Shown piece after piece: positions 9,823 through 20,800 of a stretch of 64,000 nt of DNA. The notes beneath the pieces are model-generated. The model worked only from the letters and a program-made list of their open reading frames with translations, was not told the origin of the DNA and did not search any database. Source of the DNA: Photobacterium sp. Ph5 (GTDB taxonomy: Bacteria > Pseudomonadota > Gammaproteobacteria > Enterobacterales > Vibrionaceae); NCBI RefSeq assembly GCF_022129445.1, contig NZ_JADQAQ010000008.1, positions 58,492-122,491 of the forward strand, written 5' to 3'. A program made the translations under genes and the position numbers. Within the stretch, counting starts at the first letter, position 1; each line of letters opens with the position of its first letter.

Positions 9823-11826
9823 ATGAATTGTCGATTCCGTTTCTCACTGATAGCTGCCGGCATGATGCTGGCAGCTTCAGCGCAAGCCTCAGAGGCTAAG
9901 TATTCATTAAGTGAGTTGCCGCAGCTAGCACCAGAGCAGCAACATGCCACTGCGAGTAAAAGGGTAGCTTCACGCTTTACCCGATCTCACTACAAGCATT
10001 TTTCACTTGATGATAAATTCTCTGGTCAGGTCTTCGATCGTTATATCGAAATGCTTGACTACAATAAAAGCTTTCTAACTGCTTCTGATGTAAAGCAATT
10101 CGAACGCTGGCGAAATCAGTTTGACGATCAATTGAAATCTGGTGACACATCAGGTGCATTTGATATTTTTAACAAAGTCCTTCAACGTCGTTTTGAACGT
10201 TATCAATTTGCGATATCGCAATTAGATACTGAAATTAAATTCGATAAAGATGAAGACTTTGTTATTGATCGCTCTGAACTTGAGTGGCCTAAAAATCAAG
10301 CTGAGTTAAATGAAATTTGGCGTAAGCGTGTAAAATACGATGCGTTGAATTTAAAACTGGCTGGTAAAAACTGGAAAGAAATACAAGAAACACTAGGTAA
10401 GCGTTATAACAACGCGGTTAAACGTTTAACTCAAACCCATAGTGAAGATGTTTTCCAGTTGTACATGAATGCTTTCTCGCGTGAAGTTGATCCTCACACA
10501 AGTTATCTATCGCCTCGAAATGCTGAGCAATTCCAATCAGAAATGAACCTTTCTTTGGAAGGGATTGGTGCTGTGCTGCAAGTGAAAGATGATTATACGA
10601 CGATTCAATCCCTTGTTGCTGGTGGACCTGCTGCGAGCTCTAAAAAGCTCGCAGCGGGTGACCGTATTATTGGTGTTGGTCAAGATGGCGAAAAAATTGT
10701 TGATATCATTGGTTGGCGTTTAGATGATGTTGTTCAATTAATCAAAGGTCCGAAAGGCAGTAAAGTGATTCTTGATGTATTACCTGAAGGTAAGAATAGC
10801 AAGAGTTACACTGTCACTATCGTTCGAGATAAAATTCGTCTAGAAGATCGTGCAGTTAAATCGGAAGTTAAAACCGTTGAAGGCAAGAAAATTGGTGTTA
10901 TTGAAGTACCAAGTTTCTATGTCGGTTTATCGGAAGATACCAAGAAAGAATTGGTTAAGCTTAACGATCAAAAAGTTGATGGTGTCGTCATTGATCTTCG
11001 TAACAATGGTGGTGGTGCATTAACTGAAGCAACAGCATTAAGTGGTTTATTTATTTCAAGCGGGCCTGTTGTTCAAGTTCGTGATAGCTACGGTCGTGTA
11101 AAAGTAAACAGTGATTCAGATAATCAAGTTTTCTTTAATGGTCCGTTAACTGTTTTAATTAACCGTTATAGTGCGTCGGCATCTGAAATTTTTGCTGCGG
11201 CAATGCAAGATTACGGTCGTGCAGTAGTACTTGGTGAACAATCATTTGGTAAGGGAACAGTGCAACAGCACCGATCACTAAACCATTTATATGATTTATT
11301 CGACAAGCCCCTCGGTCATGTTCAATACACGATTCAAAAGTTTTACCGTATTAACGGCGGTAGCACTCAGAATTTAGGTGTTGTGCCTGATATCTCTTTT
11401 CCTACAGCGGTTGATCCGTCTGAAACGGGTGAGAGTGTTGAAGATAATGCATTACCGTGGGATAGCATTAAGCCTGCTAAATATAAGCAACTTCATAATT
11501 ATTCGTCAATTCTTCCTAAGTTGAATGAAGAGCATCTTGCTCGAATTAAGAGTGATATGGAGTTTGGTTTCATTAATGAAGATATCAAAACCTATAAAAA
11601 GGAAAAGGATATCAATAGTATTTCATTAAATGAGAAAACACGGTTAGCAGAGCAAGACAAAGAAGATGCAGATCGTTTGGTACGTTTAAATAAACGTCAA
11701 AAAGCACTAGGTAAAAAACCGTTTGCTGATTTAGATGCGGTGCCAAAAGCTTATGAAGCTCCTGATGCTTATCTCGATGAAGCTATTGGTATTACTGCAG
11801 ATTTAACGAATATTAAATCATCCTAA
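9823..11826 (+). CDS. prc: periplasmic tail-specific protease Prc
   Basis: 667 residues with a Sec signal peptide (about 1-22, cut after AQA). It degrades periplasmic proteins with non-polar C-termini and, in E. coli, controls the peptidoglycan hydrolase MepS. A PDZ domain (around 235-320) is followed by the serine/lysine protease core. Ser452 in NRYSASASEIF, Asp463 and Lys477 in EQSFGKGTVQ fall exactly on the E. coli precursor numbering of the catalytic residues. The C-terminal helical domain is present. A strong terminator follows. A MatP-site-like palindrome lies inside the gene at 10805. Confidence 0.96.
   Translation: MNCRFRFSLIAAGMMLAASAQASEAKYSLSELPQLAPEQQHATASKRVASRFTRSHYKHFSLDDKFSGQVFDRYIEMLDYNKSFLTASDVKQFERWRNQFDDQLKSGDTSGAFDIFNKVLQRRFERYQFAISQLDTEIKFDKDEDFVIDRSELEWPKNQAELNEIWRKRVKYDALNLKLAGKNWKEIQETLGKRYNNAVKRLTQTHSEDVFQLYMNAFSREVDPHTSYLSPRNAEQFQSEMNLSLEGIGAVLQVKDDYTTIQSLVAGGPAASSKKLAAGDRIIGVGQDGEKIVDIIGWRLDDVVQLIKGPKGSKVILDVLPEGKNSKSYTVTIVRDKIRLEDRAVKSEVKTVEGKKIGVIEVPSFYVGLSEDTKKELVKLNDQKVDGVVIDLRNNGGGALTEATALSGLFISSGPVVQVRDSYGRVKVNSDSDNQVFFNGPLTVLINRYSASASEIFAAAMQDYGRAVVLGEQSFGKGTVQQHRSLNHLYDLFDKPLGHVQYTIQKFYRINGGSTQNLGVVPDISFPTAVDPSETGESVEDNALPWDSIKPAKYKQLHNYSSILPKLNEEHLARIKSDMEFGFINEDIKTYKKEKDINSISLNEKTRLAEQDKEDADRLVRLNKRQKALGKKPFADLDAVPKAYEAPDAYLDEAIGITADLTNIKSS
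10805..10817. other. matS-like MatP-binding site (in prc)
   Basis: GTTACACTGTCAC: one mismatch from the E. coli matS consensus GTGACRNYGTCAC. Confidence 0.6.
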
Positions 11827-11857
11827 TTGGCTGACTGTACCTAGCAACAAATAAATT

Positions 11858-11886
11858 AGCGCTCCTTTCATGGGGCGCTTTTTTAT
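11858..11886 (+). terminator. Rho-independent terminator of proQ-prc
   Basis: Stem AGCGCTCC / GGGGCGCT (one G-U pair) followed by a run of Ts, 32 bases after the prc stop. Confidence 0.85.
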
Positions 11887-12027
11887 TTCTCTCTGTTACT
11901 GTAACGATCTCAATCGTAAGACATGTTGCATATTGAAATGTGATATATCGCATATTTTTCATCAAAAAATAGCTTTACCTACTAGTTTTAAAGTACATGC
12001 ACTTTGTTCTAGTGACAGGGGAAGCCT

Positions 12028-12693
12028 ATGAAAAAGCTATTCTTTATTGTCGTACTCTTCATCTTAAGTACATTTAGCCGTCCAATTATTGCTGACGATA
12101 TTACCGAGTTTGACTACCCATTTTTATTAGGTAATTGGTATTGGTTTAGTTCAACAGAAGCGGGTGTTGAAAGTGAAGGTGAAAGTTATCGTGCAATGCA
12201 TGTAATGTTTAAATCTGACTATGTATTTGCAATGCGGTTGCTTCGTATTGATGGAAAAATAGAGCAGTGGTCTGGTGAGTATAATATTGATGAAACCAAT
12301 ATTACTTTTGTCACTGAAGGCGAAGAAGATCAAATGCATACTTATATGCTTAGTTATAATCAGTTTGTCTTAGACGGTGCAAGGTTTACTAAATTAGCGC
12401 CTGAGAATTTACCAGGAAATTGGAAAACTTCGACAATATCAGGATCTGATGTAGACAATAGTATTTCAGAGCTTTCACTCACGTTACGCCCTGATTTTTT
12501 ATTCTCCGCTGAAGTCTCGAATGACGAGGGAAAATCAAAAGAGCATCGTGGTATTTATTACATTGAAGATAATCAATTGGTCTTATTATATGAAGATGGG
12601 CAACACGATTCTGAATTTGAATTAAGTAGCAATGACACGCTAACACTAACCAATACTCATTTTGGAATGGAAGCGATATTACAACGTGAGTAA
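12028..12693 (+). CDS. exported protein with an internally duplicated beta domain, function unknown
   Basis: 221 residues with a clear Sec signal peptide (about 1-22, ending in PIIA before DD). I do not recognise the family. The mature part looks like two copies of one module of about 85-90 residues. Each opens with LxGNW (LLGNWYW near residue 35, LPGNWKT near 128) and continues with a strand pattern 'F..D..F......DGK....GEY.I....L.F'. This is the look of small lipocalin-like or beta-clip domains. It is acidic and has no cysteine, so it is probably periplasmic. It stands alone between terminators and converges on pncB. Confidence 0.75.
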   Translation: MKKLFFIVVLFILSTFSRPIIADDITEFDYPFLLGNWYWFSSTEAGVESEGESYRAMHVMFKSDYVFAMRLLRIDGKIEQWSGEYNIDETNITFVTEGEEDQMHTYMLSYNQFVLDGARFTKLAPENLPGNWKTSTISGSDVDNSISELSLTLRPDFLFSAEVSNDEGKSKEHRGIYYIEDNQLVLLYEDGQHDSEFELSSNDTLTLTNTHFGMEAILQRE

Positions 12694-12722
12694 TTTTGAC
12701 AAATGTAGAGGTTATGAGTGTA

Positions 12723-12730
12723 GGGAAGGG
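12723..12730 (+). other. KOPS octamer (FtsK-orienting site), pointing right
   Basis: GGGAAGGG on the + strand matches KOPS (GGGNAGGG), which guides FtsK towards dif. dif lies to the right at 40641, so the polarity is as expected. Confidence 0.5.
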
Positions 12731-12762
12731 CTACAATAATTTACAAATATCAAAACAAAAAA

Positions 12763-12784
12763 GCGAACAAGAAATCCTGTTCGC
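12763..12784. terminator. bidirectional terminator between the 12028 gene and pncB
   Basis: Stem GCGAACA / TGTTCGC with A-runs before and T-runs after. It serves two converging genes. Confidence 0.8.
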
Positions 12785-12812
12785 CTTTTTAATTTGAAAA
12801 TATATTAAGCGT

Positions 12813-14012
12813 TTATTCGTTAGCTAACTGAAATGCAGTACGAAGTTGATCTAAATAATCTTCATCACGACAGATGCTCTTACCGGGTTCGTCTGAAATT
12901 TTTGCTACAGGACGACCTTCACATTCTGTTAGTTTCAACACAACATTTAATGTTTTTACATTAGGTAAATCACAAGTTAGTTGTGTACCAATGCCAAAAC
13001 TTACGTTTATTTGGTGGTTGAAGTGTTTAAATATTTTCAATGCCTTATCAAGCGTAAGGCTATCAGAAAATACGAGTGATTTTGTTTTAGGATCAATACC
13101 TAATGATTTGTAATGTGCAATGGCTTTTTCACCCCAAGATATAGGGTCACCACTATCATGGCGTAACCCGATAAAACGTTCAGATAAACGTTTATCAAAA
13201 TCACGCAAGAATGCATCCATGTTGATACAGTCGGTGAGCGCAATACCTAAATCATTAGGGTATTCTTGTAGCCAGCGGTTCAATGCTAATTGTTGAGAAT
13301 CAGCAAGTTCCCCAGCTAATTGCTGATGACCTTGGAACCATTCGTGAGCTTGAGTACCAACAGGTGTTAAATTACGAGTATATGCAAGATAGTAGTTTGA
13401 CGTACCCTTAAACTCTGACATATTTTCTTTTAAGTAATCAACAACTTTGTGATGAACAGCTTTCGAGAAACGACGACGAGTACCAAAATCTACTAGCGCA
13501 AATTCACTTAAATCTGTTTCTTGTGCGTCATGGTAGAAGCGCGAAATTTTTTCTTGTAATTGTTTGATAGCATCTTCAGGCGTTGCATTTGGGTATAAGT
13601 GTGCACAGCGTACTTCACAAATAATCGCTAGAAGAGGGACTTCCCATAAGATCACATCCAACCACTTACCACGAATGGTAATAGAGAGTTGTTCGCCAGA
13701 ATCATCAACGCACACATCATCTGCATTTAGTTGAAATTGGCGTAAATACTCAAGATAGTCAGCACTGAAAAAAGTTAATGTTGATAGATAATTGATTTCA
13801 TCTTCAGCAAAAGAAAGCGCTGCGAGTTTTGCGATTTGATCTTTGATTTCTTGAGAGTATGGGCGTAGATCTTCGTCGCTTCGGCAGTGGAATTCAGCCA
13901 CAGCTTCAACGTCTGGGTATTGATGAAAAATTGCCTGTTGCATATGCAATTTATACGCATCAGTATCAAGCAGGGAATCGATAACCCCAATGTTGTGTCT
14001 GTTATTATTCAT
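12813..14012 (-). CDS. pncB: nicotinate phosphoribosyltransferase
   Basis: 399 residues (E. coli PncB 400). It joins nicotinate and PRPP to nicotinate mononucleotide in the NAD salvage pathway, with ATP hydrolysis through a phosphohistidine. The motif [13 protein letters not shown] places the phosphorylated histidine at 223. The N-terminal [12 protein letters not shown] and the FVDFG-like DFGTRRRFS (about 175-183) are typical of the family. The ATG start fits the family N-terminus. It is transcribed away from pepN; in E. coli pncB and pepN are likewise divergent neighbours. Confidence 0.95.
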   Translation of the reverse strand: MNNNRHNIGVIDSLLDTDAYKLHMQQAIFHQYPDVEAVAEFHCRSDEDLRPYSQEIKDQIAKLAALSFAEDEINYLSTLTFFSADYLEYLRQFQLNADDVCVDDSGEQLSITIRGKWLDVILWEVPLLAIICEVRCAHLYPNATPEDAIKQLQEKISRFYHDAQETDLSEFALVDFGTRRRFSKAVHHKVVDYLKENMSEFKGTSNYYLAYTRNLTPVGTQAHEWFQGHQQLAGELADSQQLALNRWLQEYPNDLGIALTDCINMDAFLRDFDKRLSERFIGLRHDSGDPISWGEKAIAHYKSLGIDPKTKSLVFSDSLTLDKALKIFKHFNHQINVSFGIGTQLTCDLPNVKTLNVVLKLTECEGRPVAKISDEPGKSICRDEDYLDQLRTAFQLANE

Positions 14013-14784
14013 ATCTGACTATAGATACTTATTAGAAGTGATAATAAATCTATGCGTAATGTAATTTTATTATTATTCAATTGCTTATGTTATTGAAGAC
14101 TAATAAAAAACATAGTTTATTAATGCCTTAAGTTACGACTGATTGTGAACTAAGATGTGATGTTCGTCAAGTATAACCATTCTCATTAGGATTTATGAAG
14201 CCACGAAGTTTGCTTTTTAAATCTATAGGTTATGCATAATTTGTCAGTTTCTAATTTGATTATCGTTATGCGTATTAAATCCAACAACTATTGTTTATTA
14301 GGCATTGGTTTAATTGATATGTTGTAATGTATTGTAAATAAAGAGATATATTTACTAAGTGTCTATGCAGCATATATAAGTTATATGAGCATTGATTGTT
14401 TATTGTCCAATGGTAAATATTATAAGCAGTATTGAGTGTTTAAAAATGAAACACTCATGCATTGTACCCGTACAAAAAATTATTATTAATGGTGAGTAAA
14501 ACTGTATTTCTTTATTTTATGATTCCATTTTAAATTGGAAAATTGATTAATTTATATCCTTCATTTGCTAAATTTAAATAAGCTAATTGAAAGTTGATCT
14601 ATTTTTAATCGTTTAATAGCGAAAACTAAGAAATTGACCGTTAGAGACAAAAACTATCGTATATAGTTGATACTAATTCTTGTTTGAGCGTTATAGTATC
14701 AAACAACAAAATTATTTGTCGGTCTATTAATACCTGTTTATTAATGCAAGGTTTGGTAGAGCCCTTATGGAAGGAAATATAATA
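14013..14784. other. long divergent regulatory region between pncB and pepN
   Basis: About 770 bases, very AT-rich, with no convincing ORF. A 9-bp inverted repeat TTGATACTA / TAGTATCAA (14667-14675 and 14694-14702, 18 bases apart) lies about 85 bases before pepN and could be an operator. TTGACC at 14634-14639 is a possible -35 box. No terminator-like hairpin that would mark a small RNA was seen. Confidence 0.45.
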
Positions 14785-17409
14785 ATGACAGAGCAGGCAT
14801 CTTTACAACCAACGGCTAAACATCGTTCTGATTACCGTAAGCCAGATTATACGATTACAGATATCGATTTAACGTTTGATCTTCATGACACCAATACAAC
14901 GGTGACAGCGCAAAGTAAGGTTATTCGTGTGAGTGATAATGATGATGCCCAACTTGTACTTGATGGTGATGAACTAGCCATTGTGAGTATTTCTGTCAAT
15001 GGCAAAGCCTGGACGTCATATATCCAAGAAGGTAGCCACTTAACACTATCAGATCTGCCTGCCCAATTTGATTTAACGATCGTTACAACTATAAATCCAG
15101 AAGCTAATACTGCATTAGAAGGGTTGTATAAGTCAGGTGGTGGTTTCTGTACTCAATGTGAAGCAGAAGGTTTCCGTCGTATTACTTATTATCTTGATCG
15201 TCCAGATGTACTGGCTCGTTTCACAACTAAGATCATTGCGGATAAAGCAGCATTCCCATATTTACTCAGTAATGGTAACCGTATTGCTGAAGGTGACTTA
15301 GACAATGGTCGTCACTGGGTACAATGGCAAGATCCATTCCCAAAACCTTCATATCTCTTTGCTTTAGTAGCCGGTGATTTTGACGTTTTACGTGATAATT
15401 ACACTACGATGAGTGGTCGTAACGTAGAACTCGAAATCTTCGTTGATAAAGGCAACCTTGATCGCGCAGATTACGCTATGACTTCATTGAAAAACTCAAT
15501 GAAGTGGGATGAAGAGCGTTTCGGCCTTGAATACGATTTAGATATTTACATGATTGTGGCGGTTGATTTCTTCAACATGGGCGCAATGGAAAACAAAGGC
15601 TTAAATGTCTTTAACTCTAAATTCGTTCTCGCGAACCCTAAAACAGCAACGGATACTGATTACCAAGGTATTGAAGCTGTGATTGGTCATGAATACTTCC
15701 ATAACTGGACTGGTAACCGTGTTACTTGTCGTGATTGGTTCCAATTAAGTTTAAAAGAAGGTTTAACTGTATTCCGTGATCAAGAGTTTTCATCAGATCT
15801 AGGCTCTCGACCAGTAAATCGTATTGCCAATGTTCGTATTGTGCGAGGTCCACAGTTTGCTGAAGACCGTGGCCCAATGTCGCACCCAATTCGTCCTGAA
15901 AAAGTTATTGAAATGAATAACTTCTACACATTAACAGTGTATGAAAAGGGTAGTGAAGTGATCCGCATGATGCATACCTTATTGGGTGAGGCAAATTTCC
16001 AAGCAGGTATGAAGCTGTACTTTGATCGCCATGATGGCACAGCTGCAACTTGTGATGATTTTGTTCAAGCAATGGAAGATGCATCAGGTATTGATTTGTC
16101 TCGCTTCCGTCGTTGGTACAGTCAAGCAGGAACGCCAATTGTTACTGTTGATACCTCGTATGATGCAGATACTAAGTGTTACAGTGTCACTATAAAGCAG
16201 CAAACAGCGCCAACAGCAGGGCAAGAGGAGAAGCTACCACTTCATATTCCATTTGATATCGAGCTATACGATAGCAAAGGTGAGGTTATTGCAGTGCAAT
16301 CAGATGGTAAGCCAGTTCACAACGTATTAGATGTAAAAGAAGCAGAGCAAACATTCGTATTTGAGAATGTTGCTGAACAACCTGTGATGTCGATGCTGCG
16401 TGAATTCTCTGCACCTGTAATTTTAGAATATGATTATTCAGATCAAGAGCTGATCTTCTTGATGATCCACGCTCGTAATGAGTTTGCTCGCTGGGATGCT
16501 GGTCAAATGCTATTAGCGAAATACATCCGTAAGAATGTGGCAGCAGTTCAAGCTGGTGAGTCAGTTCAACTACCTGAAGCGGTTATTGATGCTTTCCGTG
16601 GGGCTTTATTGGATGAAAACCTTGATCCTGCATTTATTGCTGAAATGCTGACACTACCGAGTGAAAATGAAATTGCTGGTTGGTATAAGCAAGTTGATGT
16701 TGATGCAATCAATAAGGTTGTTGGCGCATTAACTCAAATTTTAGCGATAGAAATGGAAGATGAGTTAGTTGCGATTTATCGCAGCCTAGCGCAAGGCGAA
16801 TACAGTTTAGATCATGCTGCAATGGCGAAACGTGCGTTACGTAATAAGTGTTTGTCTTACCTAGCACATACAGCAACAGGCAATGACTTGGTTACTGCGC
16901 AATATGCAGCGGCTGACAACATGACTGATACGATGGCTGCTATGTCTGCTGCAAATAATGCGCAATTAGCCTGTCGCGCAGCACAAATGTCAGACTTTAG
17001 TGATAAATGGACGCACGATGGTTTGGTTATGGATAAGTGGTTCATGCTACAAGGCACTAATCCTGCTAATAATGCGTTAGAAAATGTGCGTAATACTATG
17101 AATCACGCAGCGTTTAGCTTGAAAAATCCTAACCGTACACGTAGTTTAGTTGCGAGTTTCTGTGCGAATAACCCAGTACATTTCCATGCGAAAGATGGTT
17201 CTGGCTATGAGTTCTTAACTGAAATATTAACAACGTTGAATACAAGTAATCCACAAGTGGCTTCACGTTTGATTGAACCATTCTTGAAGTTCCGCCAGTA
17301 TGATGAAGCTCGCCAGCAGTTAATGCGAAAAGAGCTTGAGAAGTTAGCAGCACTTGATAATTTAGCTAAAGACTTATTTGAAAAAGTGCATAAAGCGCTT
17401 GAACAATAA
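14785..17409 (+). CDS. pepN: aminopeptidase N (M1 family zinc peptidase)
   Basis: 874 residues from the ATG at 14785. An upstream in-frame ATG (14767) overlaps the ribosome binding site AAGGA, which lies 9 bases before the chosen start; MTEQASLQ also fits the family N-terminus. It is the main cytosolic aminopeptidase, which removes N-terminal residues in peptide breakdown. The substrate motif GAMEN is intact. The zinc site is HEYFH (His302, Glu303, His306) with Glu325 in KEGLTVFRDQEF, equivalent to E. coli 297/298/301/320. The length matches E. coli (870). A two-layer terminator follows. A matS-like palindrome lies inside at 16178. Confidence 0.96.
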   Translation: MTEQASLQPTAKHRSDYRKPDYTITDIDLTFDLHDTNTTVTAQSKVIRVSDNDDAQLVLDGDELAIVSISVNGKAWTSYIQEGSHLTLSDLPAQFDLTIVTTINPEANTALEGLYKSGGGFCTQCEAEGFRRITYYLDRPDVLARFTTKIIADKAAFPYLLSNGNRIAEGDLDNGRHWVQWQDPFPKPSYLFALVAGDFDVLRDNYTTMSGRNVELEIFVDKGNLDRADYAMTSLKNSMKWDEERFGLEYDLDIYMIVAVDFFNMGAMENKGLNVFNSKFVLANPKTATDTDYQGIEAVIGHEYFHNWTGNRVTCRDWFQLSLKEGLTVFRDQEFSSDLGSRPVNRIANVRIVRGPQFAEDRGPMSHPIRPEKVIEMNNFYTLTVYEKGSEVIRMMHTLLGEANFQAGMKLYFDRHDGTAATCDDFVQAMEDASGIDLSRFRRWYSQAGTPIVTVDTSYDADTKCYSVTIKQQTAPTAGQEEKLPLHIPFDIELYDSKGEVIAVQSDGKPVHNVLDVKEAEQTFVFENVAEQPVMSMLREFSAPVILEYDYSDQELIFLMIHARNEFARWDAGQMLLAKYIRKNVAAVQAGESVQLPEAVIDAFRGALLDENLDPAFIAEMLTLPSENEIAGWYKQVDVDAINKVVGALTQILAIEMEDELVAIYRSLAQGEYSLDHAAMAKRALRNKCLSYLAHTATGNDLVTAQYAAADNMTDTMAAMSAANNAQLACRAAQMSDFSDKWTHDGLVMDKWFMLQGTNPANNALENVRNTMNHAAFSLKNPNRTRSLVASFCANNPVHFHAKDGSGYEFLTEILTTLNTSNPQVASRLIEPFLKFRQYDEARQQLMRKELEKLAALDNLAKDLFEKVHKALEQ
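16178..16190. other. matS-like MatP-binding site (in pepN)
   Basis: GTTACAGTGTCAC: one mismatch from GTGACRNYGTCAC. Confidence 0.6.
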
Positions 17410-17431
17410 ATCATAATTCGCTAAATAATAG

Positions 17432-17492
17432 AGCCAAGTACCTTATTACTAAACACTTTCTATGAGGAAGTGTAATGGGGACTTGGCTTTTT
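17432..17492 (+). terminator. terminator of pepN with nested hairpin
   Basis: The outer stem AGCCAAGT (17432-17439) pairs with ACTTGGCT (17481-17488) and is followed by Ts. Inside it a second hairpin, ACACTTTC / GAGGAAGTGT, can form. Confidence 0.75.
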
Positions 17493-17533
17493 CTATATTG
17501 GGCTCTTGAACGAATAACGAGATAAAAGGGATT

Positions 17534-17758
17534 ATGCGCAGCTTTACTTTTCGAGTGAATATTAGTTATCAAGTTTTCTTACAACACTATTCTGGTGCAG
17601 CAAGTAGTGCTGTTGTGGTGACAGAGAATGGATTAAAACTTCAATTGCCCGCTGTGCGTTTACGTCCGTATTTAACGCAAATGGGTGTACAAGGGCGTTT
17701 TCAAGTTGCTGTTGATAGTAATAATAAATTGACGACACTAACTAAATTATCTGATTAG
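17534..17758 (+). CDS. DUF2835 family protein
   Basis: 74 residues. It follows the pattern of DUF2835: a start of the type F.V.ISY..FL.HYSG.A..V.V....G..LQ.PA..LRP(Y/F)LT..G..G.F....D. This is a small beta-rich cytosolic protein found in Vibrionaceae and related orders, with no known function. AAAGGG lies 6 bases before the ATG. It stands between pepN and the large glutamate dehydrogenase on the same strand. Confidence 0.85.
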   Translation: MRSFTFRVNISYQVFLQHYSGAASSAVVVTENGLKLQLPAVRLRPYLTQMGVQGRFQVAVDSNNKLTTLTKLSD

Positions 17759-17870
17759 TGTTTATATCTCTTATCATAGTTAAATTGTCATCATGTATTT
17801 TATTTGAAACTCGGACAGAAAATTGCATACCTATACTTACCTAAGGTAGTAAAAGTTATGGGATTTTCTT

Positions 17871-20800
17871 ATGAATGCACCAGACAATGTGGTTCCTGTA
17901 TTACTTGAAAAAGTATATGGCTTAATAAAATCCAAAGTTGATCATATCCAGCAGCCTTTAGTTGAGGTATTTGCTAAAAGCCTTTTAAATCAATTGGCTG
18001 ATGATGATTTATTACAACGTAACGAATCTGATTTGTATGGTGCTGTACTGAGCTTATGGCATCATTTAGTTAAAAATAATCCGCAACAAATTTCCGTTCG
18101 TGTTTATAACCCCACATTAAGCCGCCATGGCTGGAAATCTACCCACACAGTGGTTGAGATTGTTATGCCAGATAAACCCTTTTTGGTTGATTCTGTCCGT
18201 ATGACGTTAAACCGGTTAGATATTACTAGTCATTTAATGCTAAATGGTCCTTATTACTTTGAGCGCGACAAGAAAAATAATATCGTTAAGGCGTGCTGTG
18301 ATAAGGGAGATCTACAGACACTTTTCCATATTGAAGTAGACCGCCTTACAAAAAAAGATGAAATGGCAATATTGCGAGATGAACTTGAAACGGTGCTTAA
18401 AGACATTGAATTGGTTGTTAACGATTGGCAATTCATGCAAGAAAAAATGCATCAAATTATCAAAGAGCTAAAAACGGCAAAAGTACCTGTTGAGAGTCAA
18501 TACTGCGAGGAGGCAATTGAATTTCTTGATTGGATTGCCAATCATAATTTTACCTTTATGGGCTATCACTGTTATGACCTAAAGCCGATCAAAGGTGATT
18601 ATCAACTGAGTCCAACGCAAGAGGTTGGGCTCGGTTTACTTAAAAAGCCACGTCATGCACGACCACTTAATTTATCAAGTTTACCTGAATCAGCACGTAT
18701 TGAAGCGCAAAATCCCGATCTTCTTATTCTCACCAAAAGTAACGCTAAATCTCGTATTCATCGTCCAGCTTACATTGATTATATCGGTATTAAACGATTT
18801 GATAGTAAAGGTGATGTAATTGGTGAACATCGCTTTATTGGTCTATATGCATCAACGGCTTACCATCAAACAGCAATGAACATTCCATTGATACGTAATA
18901 GAGTAAAACGAATACTCAAAGCCAGTGGTTATTCGGAAGCTTCGCATTCTTGGAAAGCGCTCAATAATGTATTAGAAACCTATCCAAGAGATGAATTAAT
19001 CCAAGCAAAAGAAGAAGAAATGCTTGAGGTAGGCGTGGGCGTAGTACGTATGCAAGATCGTGACATGCTGCGATTATTTATAAGAAGGGATCCTTTTGGG
19101 CGTTTTTTTTCCTGCATGGTATATGTTGCCAAAGAGCGTTATGACACAGAGCTTAGGCGTAAGATCCAAACTGTTTTGAAAGACTATCTTGGTTCATCAC
19201 AAGCTGTTGAGTTCACAACCTTTTTCTCTGTGAGTCCATTGGCTCGAACACATTATATCGTTAGGGTTAAGAACAATAATTTTGATGTAGATGTTAAGTC
19301 AATAGAGCATAATTTAGTTGTAGCAGTTGCCTCATGGGAAGATCGTTTAACCCAGTCGTTAGTGGCTAACTTTGGTGAAAGTAAAGGGATCCCAATTGCC
19401 AAAAACTATGCGCGTGCTTTTCCTCGATCTTATAAAGAGCAAATGTTGCCGGGCTCTGCTGTAGCTGATGTTTTACAACTAGAAGGACTGAATGAAGATA
19501 ATAAATTAGGAATGCTATTTTATCGTCCACAAGAAGAATCTGCTGACTCATCGATTGTGAAATTGAAGCTTTTTCACCGCGATGAACCGATTCATTTATC
19601 TGACGTTATGCCGATGCTGGAAAATTTAGGATTACGGGTCATTGGTGAATCCCCTTATCAAGTGATCACCGCGGATGGTGTCGTTAATTGGATCTTAGAT
19701 TTTGCGATGTTACATCATGTAAGAAATGGATTTGATCTATCAGAAGCAAGAGATCGTTTTCAAAATGCTTTTTCTGATATTTGGCATGGAGAACTTGAAA
19801 GTGATGGCTTTAACCGTTTAGTACTGCGATCCGGTTTGTCTGGTAGAGAAATTACCATATTACGCAGTTATGCTCGTTATATGCGGCAAGTTGGCTTTCC
19901 ATTTAGCCAGCAATATATAGAAGAGACATTGTCTAATCATTGTCAGTTGGCTTGTTATTTGGTGTCGTTGTTTAAATTACGATTCGATCCCAAAGCGAAA
20001 TATAGTGAGAAGGCAGAACAGTTACTGATCAAAAAGATCGTAGATCGATTGGAGAATGTCGAGAGCTTGGATGATGATAGGATCATTCGTCGTTATATGG
20101 ATATGATCTTAGCAACGCTCAGAACCAACTTTTATCAAAAAACAGATACCTGTAAACCTAAAGCATGGCTCTCACTCAAACTCAATCCATCATCTATCCC
20201 TGAAATTCCAGCTCCAATTCCTCGTTACGAGATATTTGTTTATGCCCCCGATGTGGAAGGAGTCCATTTGCGAGGGGGGAAAGTTGCTCGTGGCGGTTTA
20301 CGTTGGTCAGACAGACAAGAAGACTATCGCACAGAAATATTAGGACTAGTCAAAGCACAGCAGGTTAAAAATACGGTAATTGTGCCTGTTGGTGCGAAAG
20401 GTGGCTTTATTTGCAAACGGCAGCCTCAATTAACAACACGTGAAGATATAGCTGCAGAGGGATTACATTGTTATCAACGTTTTATATGTGGTTTGCTTGA
20501 TGTAACAGACAATATCCTAGAGGGTAAACGATATCCACCAGCAAATGTGGTTTGTCATGATGAAGATGATCCTTATTTAGTGGTTGCGGCGGATAAAGGT
20601 ACGGCAACATTTTCAGATATCGCAAATTCACTGGCTGCTGATTATGATTTTTGGCTAGGTGATGCCTTTGCTTCAGGAGGCTCAAATGGTTATGACCATA
20701 AACAAATGGGGATAACAGCGAAAGGGGCTTGGGAGTCTGTTAAGCGGCATTTTAGAGAGATAGGTATAGATTGCCAAACAACGGATTTTAGTTGTGTCGG

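Noticed and set aside
9462..9950. 162-codon ORF on the minus strand across proQ and the start of prc
   Set aside because: It lies antisense to two certain genes and has no family features.
11897..11907. GTTACTGTAAC after prc as a matS site
   Set aside because: Only one base lies between the half-sites instead of three.
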